The notes under the pieces are model-generated. The model saw nothing but the letters and a program-made list of their open reading frames with translations, was not told the origin of the DNA and did not search any database. The position numbers and the translations under genes were made by a program. From the NCBI GenBank assembly GCA_964567045.1, contig CAZMLE010000053.1:1-25555 (forward strand): 25,555 nt of DNA. The letters are read 5' to 3'. Below are positions 12,384 through 19,832 of the stretch, piece by piece. Position 1 is the stretch's first letter, and each line of letters opens with the position of its first letter. This DNA is from JAFNGF01 sp964567045. GTDB taxonomy: Bacteria > Planctomycetota > Phycisphaerae > Sedimentisphaerales > Anaerobacaceae.

Positions 12384-14635
12384 CTATGTACACAACTTTC
12401 ACAAGGAATCTTGCGGTGTTCAGGGCTGCCATCGTATCCGTAGTTGTTTATGTGATGCCCGCACAGACATTTTCAGACCTGCGTGTCACATCAGATGATG
12501 TATTGGTGTCTCAGTCTTGCCGTATCGTCATCCCGTCTGATACGGTGATCGAGGACAAGAACAACAATGGTGTGATTCAGGTCGTCGCCTCCAACATCGA
12601 AATCCAGTTTGCTGAGGGGGCCGTTCTCCGCGGCTCACCGAAAGACCGAAGACCGGATGAGTACCGCGGCTATGGCATACGTATTGAGGGGCAGACAAAT
12701 GTCACCATACACGGCGCAAGGATCAGCGGTTTTTGGGCAGGGCTCTGGGCCACCCGCACAAATGGGCTGACACTTGAGGCAATCGATGCTTGCGACAACC
12801 GGCGAGCGTATCTCAGATCGACTCCACTGGCTGAAGATGGCGGCGACTGGCTCTTTCCGCATGACAATGACAGCAACGAATGGCTGAACAACTACGGTGC
12901 TGCGATCTATGTGGAAGATGCGAACCACATCACCGTGCGCGGCTGCACGGTTCGGCGCGGCCAGAACGCACTTTGTATTGACCGAGTGAGCGACTCCAAA
13001 ATCTATGACAACGACTTTTCATTCAACTCTGGCTGGGGAATCGCGATGTGGCGCTGCAACCGCAACGTGATCACACGCAACGCCTGCGACTTCTGCGTGC
13101 GGGGATACAGCCATGGTGTATATAACCGTGGGCAGGATTCGGCCGGCATACTCATGTTTGAGCAAAACAGCGAGAACATCATCGCTGAGAACTCCGCGAC
13201 GCATGGCGGCGACGGCTTCTTCGGCTTTGCAGGGCGTGAAACGCTGGGTGAGACCGGAAGTCACCCTCTGGAATGGTACAAACGACGCGGCAACAATAGG
13301 AATCTGCTCATCAAAAACGACTTCTCATACGCCGCCGCGCATGGTATCGAGATGACCTTCTCGTTTGGCAATGTTTTTTATGGTAATCGCCTTGTCCAGA
13401 ACGCAATATGCGGGGTCTGGGGTGGATACTCGCAGGATACACTAATCGCCAGGGATCATATTGAAGGAAACGGCCAGATGGGATACGGCCTTGAGCGAGG
13501 CGGTGTGAACATCGAGCATGGCATTGCCAATCGGATCATCGAAAACACCTTCGAGAACAATAAATGCGGCGTGCATCTCTGGTGGGCAGACGCCGGCGAT
13601 TTCTCGAACAAGCCATGGGGCAGGGCAAACGGTACGCAGTCAAAGGACAATTTGATCGGTAGGAACAAGTTCACAGGGGATGTGCTGGCGTATCACTTCC
13701 GCGGATCTAGTGAGGTCATTCTCGGCCAGGACGTTTTTGCCGATGTCAAACAGAGAATGCAGAAGGAAGATGCCGTCGTCATACACAGTATCGCGTATTC
13801 GGCGGTACCCCAGGTACAGGAACCGGAGTATCCCGTCATAGGCAGGACGCACCCGGTCGGAGCCCGCAGGCACTTGTACGGCCGGCAGAATATAATCATG
13901 ACGCCCTGGGGACCGTGGGACCACGAATCACCTCTGGTCCGCGTGGTTCGGGATGATGGTGGTTCCATCCAGTACAGCTTGCACATGATACCACATACCG
14001 CAGAAGTCACAGTCGAGGGGCACAGCATACAGGGAAAGCTATCGCTGCCCGAGAACGCAGAGCAGCCAACAGCATATACTGTCTCGGCAGCCGAACCAGG
14101 CATACATCCCTATATAATGAGAGTGAAAGCGAGTGACTATGAACAGGAGCTTCATGGCACGCTCATCTCGGCTGTATGGGACGTAACATTCTTCAAGTGG
14201 ACTAACGATGTTGACCCACGCAAGGACATCCAGGCTTGGCGAGAACTTGCTCAGAGAGAGTCCGCAGTCTCTGCCAAAGTCAAACGCCTGGTCTTCAGCT
14301 ACGGATGGAGCGGCCCAAGTGAGCAGGAACTGTCCGGGCCGGTCACAGCCGGCAAGCTGGGGGGCGATTATTTTGGCATGATCGCCAGGACACAAGTACC
14401 ACTCACAGCCGGCACGTGGGAATTTGCTACGCTTAGCGATGACGGAGTGCGTGTCACCGTTGATGACCGAGTGATAATCGAGAACTGGGCATGGCACGGG
14501 CCGACACAAGATACAGGCACACTCAATTTGAGCACAGATAAGACTATCCAGATTAGTGTCGAGCATTTTGAGATCGACGGCTATGCAGTGCTGGAGCTGA
14601 GAATCTCCGGCCGACCTCCGGTCTCCTCGCCCTGA
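12380..14635 (+). CDS. Secreted right-handed beta-helix protein with C-terminal PA14 domain
   Basis: 751 residues from GTG 12380, whose GTGA overlaps the GH51 stop and implies translational coupling; ATG 12386 is an alternative start. The N-terminus is hydrophobic (VFRAAIVSVVVYVMPAQTFS). Residues about 50-450 carry repeated beta-helix coils of the NosD/pectate-lyase-3 type (NVTIHGARISGFWAGLWATRTNGLTLEAI; HITVRGCTVRRGQNALCIDRVSDSKIYDNDF; NVITRNACDF; NRIIENTFENNKCGVHLWW). Residues about 620-745 look like a PA14 carbohydrate-binding domain (GTWEFATLSDDGVRVTVDDRVIIENW, then ISVEHFEIDGYAVLEL). Such proteins are polysaccharide lyases, epimerases or glycan-binding scaffolds; no catalytic set can be assigned. 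Last gene of the operon. Confidence 0.82.
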   Translation: MTMYTTFTRNLAVFRAAIVSVVVYVMPAQTFSDLRVTSDDVLVSQSCRIVIPSDTVIEDKNNNGVIQVVASNIEIQFAEGAVLRGSPKDRRPDEYRGYGIRIEGQTNVTIHGARISGFWAGLWATRTNGLTLEAIDACDNRRAYLRSTPLAEDGGDWLFPHDNDSNEWLNNYGAAIYVEDANHITVRGCTVRRGQNALCIDRVSDSKIYDNDFSFNSGWGIAMWRCNRNVITRNACDFCVRGYSHGVYNRGQDSAGILMFEQNSENIIAENSATHGGDGFFGFAGRETLGETGSHPLEWYKRRGNNRNLLIKNDFSYAAAHGIEMTFSFGNVFYGNRLVQNAICGVWGGYSQDTLIARDHIEGNGQMGYGLERGGVNIEHGIANRIIENTFENNKCGVHLWWADAGDFSNKPWGRANGTQSKDNLIGRNKFTGDVLAYHFRGSSEVILGQDVFADVKQRMQKEDAVVIHSIAYSAVPQVQEPEYPVIGRTHPVGARRHLYGRQNIIMTPWGPWDHESPLVRVVRDDGGSIQYSLHMIPHTAEVTVEGHSIQGKLSLPENAEQPTAYTVSAAEPGIHPYIMRVKASDYEQELHGTLISAVWDVTFFKWTNDVDPRKDIQAWRELAQRESAVSAKVKRLVFSYGWSGPSEQELSGPVTAGKLGGDYFGMIARTQVPLTAGTWEFATLSDDGVRVTVDDRVIIENWAWHGPTQDTGTLNLSTDKTIQISVEHFEIDGYAVLELRISGRPPVSSP

Positions 14636-14717
14636 CCGTGGACCACGTTATCGACGGCTGCTCGCCTAAACTCGGCGTGTTCGATCCCAGCAAAAGCAAT
14701 CTTGACATCATCAACTA

Positions 14718-15000
14718 TTATGCCGAACTCAGTCTATCTCTATTCTCATAAACCTTGAGGATGGCATTGGCGATATCATCCATATCCTCTCTGCTTCCCA
14801 GCAGTGGGCCTGTGGCCCAAAGCATCACCATCTCCTGACATTACGGCCTTTTCAGCCCGCGTAGGGACACCAGCAATGTTCATCAGCAAGACTGAGGCAG
14901 ACCTTTTACCAAAAGAATTAAGAGTTTTTGTGTCGCGAAGCCGACATAAAAATTCGTGTTGGACGAAACATTTTGGGTTGACCTTTGGATTTTTACGAGC
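14718..15000 (-). pseudogene. C-terminal remnant of a PLP-dependent aminotransferase-like gene
   Basis: Leftward, 14834-14718 encodes EMVMLWATGPLLGSREDMDD followed by IANAILKVYENRDRLSSA and a TAA stop. It resembles the C-terminal helix of DegT/DnrJ/EryC1/StrS-type sugar aminotransferases. Upstream sequence in a shifted frame (VLLMNIAGVPTRAEKAVM) appears to belong to the same protein, so a frameshift lies near 14835-14840. There is no start codon or ribosome binding site. The family assignment rests on short motifs and is tentative; the 5' limit is arbitrary. Confidence 0.4.
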
Positions 15001-15104
15001 CGATGGGAGTCTGCTGGCGGGGCGGCAGAAGTAGTTGTGTTGAAATTGAGCCATGGTGTGGGCTATTCGGTGAAAGCAATACCTTTGTGACGTGAAAAGG
15101 CAAA

Positions 15105-15192
15105 GGGCTGGCAGTCAGAAACACTGGCAGCCTTTTCTGTTGGGAGCGTCATCGGCTCAAACTCGCGACGTTCTTACAAATAGTTAACGTGT
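15105..15192 (+). repeat. 92-bp dispersed repeat, copy B, upstream of the integrase
   Basis: It aligns with 1421-1512: same GGGCTGGCAG start, hairpin (GGCTGGCAGT / ACTGGCAGCC, one mismatch) and conserved CGCGACGTT..ACAAATAGTTA..TGTC.C tail. It ends about 110 bp before the tyrosine recombinase start, so it may be its recombination site or its 5' regulatory region. Confidence 0.6.
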
Positions 15193-15301
15193 CACAAAAC
15201 CCGCAATTTTGGCCCAAAAACGGGCCTCGTTTCTTTGTCTGAACTACCACTTTCAGCATGCGTTTCGATACATTTATAAACCCTGCTGATTTCACATTTA
15301 C

Positions 15302-16048
15302 ATGCAATCGGAACAGCACGCTGACCCTACTCCTGCGACTGAGAGTCTGAACAAGAAGCCACGACATTCGAAGAAATACGAACGCTTCGGGGAGGTGGTC
15401 CGCTATCTCACCGTCGAGGAGCTGAGACAGCTCTTTGACTCGATTGATAACTATTTTCATAAGCTGATCTTTGAAATTATCTACGAACTCGGATGTCGTG
15501 TTGGAGAATTCGTCAGGATTCAGGTCAAGCATCTAAACTTCAGTCGAAGCACGGTTTTCTTTCCCGCTGAGAATACCAAGACCAAACATGCAAGAATCAG
15601 TTATTTGCCGAAAGGATTAACTAACGAAATAAAGAGTATGCTGAAGCAAAAAGGTCTGGTGACTAAGCGAAGTGAGAGAATACGAAACGCCAATGCATAC
15701 TTATTTCACCCTGGAAAAAGGTGGAATACCCCCTATACAGAAAATCGCATTCGGCAGATATTTCAGCGTTATGTCACTAAGGCAGGCTTACAACAGGTTT
15801 ATGGGAATGACTGTCTTGGTAGGAACTTGAAGATGTTTACGGTGCACTCGCTGAGGCACAGCCATATCATGTATTACGTTGTGGATAGAAAAGTGCCTCT
15901 ACCTATTGTCCAAAAGCAGGTAGGCCACCGCAGCCTGAAAACCACTTCCGTGTATTTATCTGCTTCGACTGAGAAAATGGCTCAGGCCTATAATGCAGCT
16001 CGGAGCAAAGAGGATGTTCGCGCCACCTCCCATTCTTGCGAAGATTAG
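15302..16048 (+). CDS. Tyrosine-type site-specific recombinase/integrase
   Basis: 248 residues. All catalytic positions of the phage-integrase family are visible: Arg66 (GCRVGEF), Lys95 (KTKHAR), His182 and Arg185 (HSLRHSH), His209 (VGHRS) and the nucleophile Tyr218 (TSVYLSAS). The N-terminal SAM-like core-binding domain seems missing or very short, since the catalytic domain begins near residue 35 (YLTVEELRQLFDSI). The protein is therefore shorter than XerC/D. No good Shine-Dalgarno precedes ATG 15302; the real start could differ, or the upstream part may have been lost. It stands alone, with copy B of a dispersed repeat on its 5' side and the AbiE toxin-antitoxin module on its 3' side, consistent with a role in mobilising this accessory segment. 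Directionality and target are unknown. Confidence 0.88.
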   Translation: MQSEQHADPTPATESLNKKPRHSKKYERFGEVVRYLTVEELRQLFDSIDNYFHKLIFEIIYELGCRVGEFVRIQVKHLNFSRSTVFFPAENTKTKHARISYLPKGLTNEIKSMLKQKGLVTKRSERIRNANAYLFHPGKRWNTPYTENRIRQIFQRYVTKAGLQQVYGNDCLGRNLKMFTVHSLRHSHIMYYVVDRKVPLPIVQKQVGHRSLKTTSVYLSASTEKMAQAYNAARSKEDVRATSHSCED

Positions 16049-16341
16049 CCCATCCTCAAACTCTCACTTTTCCGCAATATTCATCTGGATGATTTAGGTC
16101 CACAATTTCAGATTTCCGAAGTAATGTGAAGAAAACACAGCAAAAGACCGATTTTCTCTGTGTAAAGAATCCACAATATCTGGCAAAATCGTCAAAGGCG
16201 AAAACTTCCAAAAATAAGGGTGTTCTGGAGACACGAAAAGGGTGGTTTCGTTGTCAGTAGCGTTCTTTGATTACCGGCCAACTGGAAGGCCCTTCGAAGC
16301 AATTCACTTTAAAGCTTAAGAGGATAACGCTCTTGTGGAGA
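16049..16341. other. Intergenic stretch after the integrase
   Basis: AT-rich; I see no gene, repeat or clear terminator in this stretch. Confidence 0.4.
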
Positions 16342-16440
16342 TGGTTACCATACACCTGCCGAAATCTGCAAGACTGTATGGTAATTATTGACTCTGGTTA
16401 CCATACATAATATGATATATTGTAATTTGTATGGTAACTA
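16342..16440 (+). promoter_or_regulatory. Two inverted pairs of GGTTACCATAC operator-like sites
   Basis: TGGTTACCATAC occurs at 16342-16353 and 16396-16407; its complement GTATGGTAA occurs at 16377-16385 and 16429-16437 (GTATGGTAACTA to 16440). The second pair brackets the -10 region of the promoter at 16388-16416. The arrangement is that of a repressor operator, probably autoregulation of the small gene at 16466 or its operon. Confidence 0.7.
16388..16416 (+). promoter_or_regulatory. Sigma70-type promoter (TTGACT-17-TATGAT)
   Basis: TTGACT (16388-16393), a 17-bp spacer and TATGAT (16411-16416): near-consensus in both boxes with ideal spacing. An operator half-site lies in the spacer. Transcription would start near 16423 and the first gene begins at 16466. 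Confidence 0.7.
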
Positions 16441-16465
16441 TTCCTTTCTGACTTAAGGATACAAG

Positions 16466-16783
16466 ATGAAAGTCATAAAAAGCGTGCTGGAAGAAGAGCT
16501 AGCTAATTCTCTGGCAATGAAAAAAGATTATGAAAGAGAGTTATCCAAGCTATCTAAGGGCAGTCTCGTAAAAAAGAAAATCAAAGGGCACGAGTATTAC
16601 TATCTGATTATCAGAGAAAAGGGCAAGGTCAGATTCATTTACAAGGGTAAGCTCTGCGATGAAGAAATACAAAAGTATAAACAGGCCAAGGAATATCGGG
16701 CCAAATACAGAAAGTTGCTCTCCCAGGTAAAAAAACAGATCAAATTCTTAAAGGGTACCTTGCGTGGAAAAGAGCCAATATGA
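16466..16783 (+). CDS. Small basic coiled-coil protein, first gene of a nucleotidyltransferase operon
   Basis: 105 residues starting at ATG 16466 with AAGGA six bases upstream. It is strongly basic and helical: an N-terminal helix (MKVIKSVLEEELANSLAMKKDYERELSKL), a short central beta hairpin (GSLVKKKIKGHEYYYLIIREKGKVRFIYKG) and a C-terminal Lys/Arg-rich helix (QAKEYRAKYRKLLSQVKKQI). I know of similar small proteins encoded next to minimal nucleotidyltransferases, but no function is assigned. A nucleic-acid-binding partner or antitoxin-like role is inference from charge, size, the preceding operator-promoter, and the overlap with the following nucleotidyltransferase gene. Confidence 0.75.
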   Translation: MKVIKSVLEEELANSLAMKKDYERELSKLSKGSLVKKKIKGHEYYYLIIREKGKVRFIYKGKLCDEEIQKYKQAKEYRAKYRKLLSQVKKQIKFLKGTLRGKEPI

Positions 16784-17450
16784 ATTGTGCATTGAAGTTC
16801 TGCGTCGATTGGACAAGGCGGGCATCTTGAAAAACGTTGTCCTTGTGGGAAGCTGATGCACACTGTTCTACAAAGAATTCTTCGGCCAGACCAAATATAT
16901 GGCAGCTCTTAAGACACGTGATATGTACCTGCTGATTCCGCGGCCAACAGCAATTAAAGCAAAGGTGGATGTGCCAGAATTACTAAAAGACCTCGGCTTT
17001 GTTGTTGGTTTCACCGGCTCAAAGGGGTACATTAGATTGGAGCACCCACAACTTATCGTTGAGTTTTTGGTGCCTGAAAGAGGCAGGGGTTCTGACAAGC
17101 CCTATTCTTTGCTGCAACTGGGTCTAAATGCTCAGACGTTGAGATTTCTGGATTTTCTTGCTCAAAATACCGTCGCGATGACGCTCAAGGGACTGACGGT
17201 AACACTGCCTCATCCAGCTAATTTTGCGTTGCACAAGTTGCTTATTTTAACCAGAAGACCTACAACTGAAAAGCAAATGAAAGACAAAGAAGCAGCGGTA
17301 AGAATATTAAAAGCCCTTATCGATAAGGGCCAAGTCAATCTCATAAGAAACGTATTTCATACTATGCCGTGAAGATGGCAAGGGAAAGTAAAAAAACAGC
17401 TCACCGATCTTGTCGAGAAGAAGATTTTGGATGTTCTCCAATCATATTAG
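16764..17450 (+). pseudogene. Nucleotidyltransferase-fold gene with two in-frame TGA codons
   Basis: The frame runs from a GTG at 16764 (MEKSQYELCIEVLRRLDKAGI), overlapping the upstream gene by 20 nt, to TAG 17448-17450. TGA at 16854-16856 falls in the signature GS(W)CTLFYKE, where a tryptophan (TGG) is expected. TGA at 17370-17372 falls between FHTMP and RWQGKVKKQLTDLVEKK. The longest stop-free piece is ATG 16899 to 17372, encoding LLIPRPTAIKAKVDVPELLK, then VEFLVPERGRGSDKPYSLLQ and HPANFALHKLLIL, typical of this minimal nucleotidyltransferase family. The metal-binding site also looks damaged: relatives have TRDIDFLI, here TRDMYLLI, losing the second Asp. Two nonsense codons plus a lost active-site residue argue for decay of one half of a toxin-antitoxin-like pair. 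Confidence 0.75.
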
Positions 17451-17480
17451 CAACAGGAAAGCAGCGGCAGCTACGGATGA
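17451..17480. other. Short spacer before a structured element
   Basis: The gap between the nucleotidyltransferase pseudogene and the hairpin element. A short open frame overlapping here (17369-17626) lacks family features and is treated as spurious. Confidence 0.3.
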
Positions 17481-17566
17481 AAAAAAGAGGGCCGTGGTCT
17501 GCGACCCTCCCGATGACCATCGCTAAGGCTAAGGTGTTTCGGTGGAACTCCGTGGAAGAAACAGGC
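17481..17566 (+). other. Structured element E1 (candidate RNA motif)
   Basis: A run of A residues, then a GAGGG/CCCTC hairpin (17487-17509 region), then a GTTTC (17536-17540) / GAAAC (17558-17562) stem enclosing GGTGGAACTCCGTGGAAGAA. The enclosed loop matches 16 of 20 positions of the corresponding loop in E2 (19385-19404). It lies 30 nt downstream of the nucleotidyltransferase pseudogene. Confidence 0.45.
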
Positions 17567-17721
17567 AATCAAAAACTACACCGTTTTGACAGACTTAGCT
17601 TTAGAGAACAACTCTTTTTTGCATGACATCATCCTATAAAGGTTGAATCCGTTACCGCAAGTATTGACTGTCGCATTCAAAAAAATCAAATAACAATTAA
17701 TTACAAAATCGACGAAATATA

Positions 17722-17750
17722 TTGCAGTAACTTAATAATTATGATAATAT
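17722..17750 (+). promoter_or_regulatory. Candidate promoter of the abiE operon
   Basis: TTGCAG (17722-17727), 17 bp, TAATAT (17745-17750). ATG of AbiEi is at 17757, so the transcript would be leaderless, and no Shine-Dalgarno is present. AATATATTGC is repeated at 17716-17725 and 17746-17755 and could be a binding site for AbiEi, which is known to autorepress its operon. Confidence 0.45.
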
Positions 17751-17756
17751 ATTGCC

Positions 17757-18392
17757 ATGAGATGGACAGATTTGTTATTTAAGGTGGCGAACGAGCCGGT
17801 TTTCCGCACCGGCTTTTTAGCTGCAAGTGAAACAAGTGTAGGAAAGCTGCGTCTGCAGCTGACTCGTTGGGCTAAAGCTGGTAGGCTGATCCAGCTTAAG
17901 AAAGGTTTATACACTTTAGCTGAGCCCTACAAAAAAGTAGTGCCACACCCTTTCGTTCTCGCAAATGCGATGAAGAAAGCATCCTATGTCAGCTTGCAGT
18001 CGGCACTATGGTACTACGGGATGATTCCTGAGCATGTTCCTACGGTTACAAGCGTTACCACACAGAGACCGGAAGACGTAGGGACACCATTAGGTCAATT
18101 TGTATTTCGGCACATCAAGAAAAGCTGGTTTCACAGTTTTAGACAAATTGAGCTTGGTTCGAATCAAAGAGCATTTATTGCGACTCCTGAAAAAGCCCTG
18201 CTGGACCTGGCGTATTTGACACCAGGTGCAGATAATCATGATTTCTTAACCGAGCTTAGACTACAGAATTTAGAGCAGCTTAGTATCGACGCGATGTTGG
18301 AACTGGCAGACAAGAGTAAAAGCACGAAACTGTGCAGGACTGCTAAATTCATTACAAAATTAGCTCAACAGGAGGCAGAAGAAAAACTGTGA
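17757..18392 (+). CDS. abiEi: AbiEi antitoxin, type IV toxin-antitoxin system
   Basis: 211 residues. The N-terminal winged-helix region (residues about 15-60; SVGKLRLQLTRWAKAGRLIQLKKGLYTL) and the following AbiEi antitoxin domain (YVSLQSALWYYGMIPEHVPT; ATPEKALLDLAY) are clearly recognisable. In studied systems AbiEi binds inverted repeats at its own promoter and counteracts the AbiEii nucleotidyltransferase without direct protein binding. Here it overlaps the downstream abiEii start by four bases (GTGA), which indicates coupled translation. No ribosome binding site precedes ATG 17757; a promoter six bases away suggests a leaderless message. The gene looks intact. Confidence 0.9.
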   Translation: MRWTDLLFKVANEPVFRTGFLAASETSVGKLRLQLTRWAKAGRLIQLKKGLYTLAEPYKKVVPHPFVLANAMKKASYVSLQSALWYYGMIPEHVPTVTSVTTQRPEDVGTPLGQFVFRHIKKSWFHSFRQIELGSNQRAFIATPEKALLDLAYLTPGADNHDFLTELRLQNLEQLSIDAMLELADKSKSTKLCRTAKFITKLAQQEAEEKL

Positions 18393-19195
18393 GGGAGTTT
18401 CTCAGGCAGATTATAAATGGTGTAGAAAATCAGATCCTACGCCGCTGTATCATTAGAGAATATCTACAGGCCCGGTTGCTCCAGTCGTTACAGGAACGCG
18501 GAGTTTTCAACACGTGGGTATTTCAGGGCGGAACCGCTTTGCGGTTGCTTTACGGGATGCCGCGCTTTTCTGAAGATTTGGATTTTGCTTTAATCGAGCC
18601 GGGAATAGAAGACAATTTCCGTGAGAACCTGACAAATGCCAAGAAGGTTTTCCAGGCAGAAAATTATGACATCAATATTCGGATTAACGACACAAGAACC
18701 GTCAAGTCTTCCTTTATACGCTTCAGCGGACTGTTATTTGAGTTTGGCCTTTCTGCTCATAAATCTGAGAATCTTTCTATCAAAGTGGAAGTAGATACAA
18801 ACCCACCTTTAGGGGCGAACATCAGTTCAACCGTAGTTAGGCGGCATGTTACTTTGAACCTGAGACACCATGATAAGGCATCTTCACTTGCGGGCAAGCT
18901 GCACGCGGTTTTGGCACGCCGATATGCCAAGGGCCGTGATATATATGACCTTGTCTGGTACCTATCGGACCGGACTTGGCCCGGGCCAAATATTGAATTG
19001 CTAAATAATGCGTTGAAACAAACCGGCTGGGCTGGACCGGCGGTGACTCCCGGGAATTGGCGGCAACTTGTTTGCCAGCGTGTTGAAACGTTTCGCTGGA
19101 AGCAGATTATTGAGGATGTAAGACCTTTCCTGGAGCGAGCTGAAGATGTGGCGCTATTGACAAAGGAAAATCTTATAGCATTACTGAGACAGTGA
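18389..19195 (+). CDS. abiEii: AbiEii toxin, nucleotidyltransferase of the type IV toxin-antitoxin system
   Basis: 268 residues from GTG 18389, which overlaps the AbiEi stop (GTGA). The DNA polymerase beta-like nucleotidyltransferase core is evident at residues about 45-68: FQGGTALRLLYGMPRFSEDLDF, with the GG(T) and DLD-type metal-binding motif. A second conserved block has the KLHAVLARRYAKGRDIYDLVWY signature (residues about 170-191) typical of AbiEii. Known members of the family transfer nucleotides to tRNA 3' ends and cause abortive infection or stasis when unopposed. All expected motifs are present, so the pair is probably functional, in contrast to the decayed nucleotidyltransferase operon just upstream. 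Confidence 0.92.
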   Translation: MREFLRQIINGVENQILRRCIIREYLQARLLQSLQERGVFNTWVFQGGTALRLLYGMPRFSEDLDFALIEPGIEDNFRENLTNAKKVFQAENYDINIRINDTRTVKSSFIRFSGLLFEFGLSAHKSENLSIKVEVDTNPPLGANISSTVVRRHVTLNLRHHDKASSLAGKLHAVLARRYAKGRDIYDLVWYLSDRTWPGPNIELLNNALKQTGWAGPAVTPGNWRQLVCQRVETFRWKQIIEDVRPFLERAEDVALLTKENLIALLRQ

Positions 19196-19324
19196 TGTTC
19201 AACACCAAGTTAGGGCCCAGACGGTGCTGTCTTGAGAAAAAGCCAATCGCGCCATAACTGTGGGTGTCGAATTTTTTATAAGAAAGGACAATTATGTAGG
19301 AGCCATAAGCACGACATGCGCATA

Positions 19325-19430
19325 AAAAATGGGAGGGCCATTCATTGACCCTCCCGTGCCGGCCCGGTTGAAATAAGGCAGTTTGGCGGCACTTCGTGAA
19401 AGAACCGAACTGCCTCAGCAGGGCCGGTTT
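19325..19430 (+). other. Structured element E2 (nested hairpins followed by T-run)
   Basis: GGGAGGG/CCCTCCC hairpin (19331-19355), then an outer stem CCGGCCC (19359-19365)/GGGCCGG (19421-19427) enclosing AGGCAGTT (19376-19383)/AACTGCCT (19408-19415), with apical loop GGCGGCACTTCGTGAAAGAA, then TTTTATT. It could serve as the terminator of the abiE operon. Shared order and loop sequence with E1 suggest a common RNA or DNA element rather than an ordinary terminator. Confidence 0.6.
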
Positions 19431-19832
19431 TATTCTTAGCCATCAGCGGTTAGCTATTAGCTGTCAATCTTCGGATTTAAGTTCTTAGCCGTCAGAATTG
19501 AAGCTACGGGCATCAGTACTCTCTGAAGCCGACGTTTTCACCTTTTTATAGTATCTGCCAACCAATCAGAGAGGCTCGCGGTTCTGTTAACAATGGGCCA
19601 TGTCAGCTCGTCAAGAGCACCAATGCCAAGAAATGGCAACCAAAACAAGCGAAGGCCAGAGCACAATATGTTCCAGTCTGTCGAATCGTCTCTTTTAACA
19701 GAAATGGCATTGCGTCCTGATGGAGATCTTAAGATTCGCCACCACGCTAAGACGAGCCTCAAACCGAGCACAAAAGTACCTCGGCCCACATAGGGCTAAG
19801 GTACAATTTCAATCTGGAATTCAGCCTTTGTT
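19431..19832. other. Intergenic region with TTAGC/TCAGC-type simple repeat
   Basis: 19436-19500 contains imperfect repeats of the AGC(T/C)ATCAGC / TTAGCTATTAGCTGTC type. The rest includes a leftward 83-codon open frame (19789-19538) with a few hydrophobic segments but no recognisable family and no ribosome binding site. I do not call a gene. Confidence 0.4.

Noticed and set aside
2222..17372. Reassignment of TGA to a sense codon
   Set aside because: TGA is the terminal stop of several intact genes here (GH51, beta-helix protein, AbiEi, AbiEii, hydrolase), one interrupting TGA replaces Ser rather than Trp, and the TPR gene is interrupted by TAG instead.
17369..17626. 85-codon rightward frame overlapping the nucleotidyltransferase end
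   Set aside because: It overlaps the true continuation of the nucleotidyltransferase frame and the structured element E1; composition is not protein-like.
19538..19789. Leftward 83-codon open frame with hydrophobic segments
   Set aside because: No recognisable family, no ribosome binding site, and it lies in a repeat-rich intergenic region.
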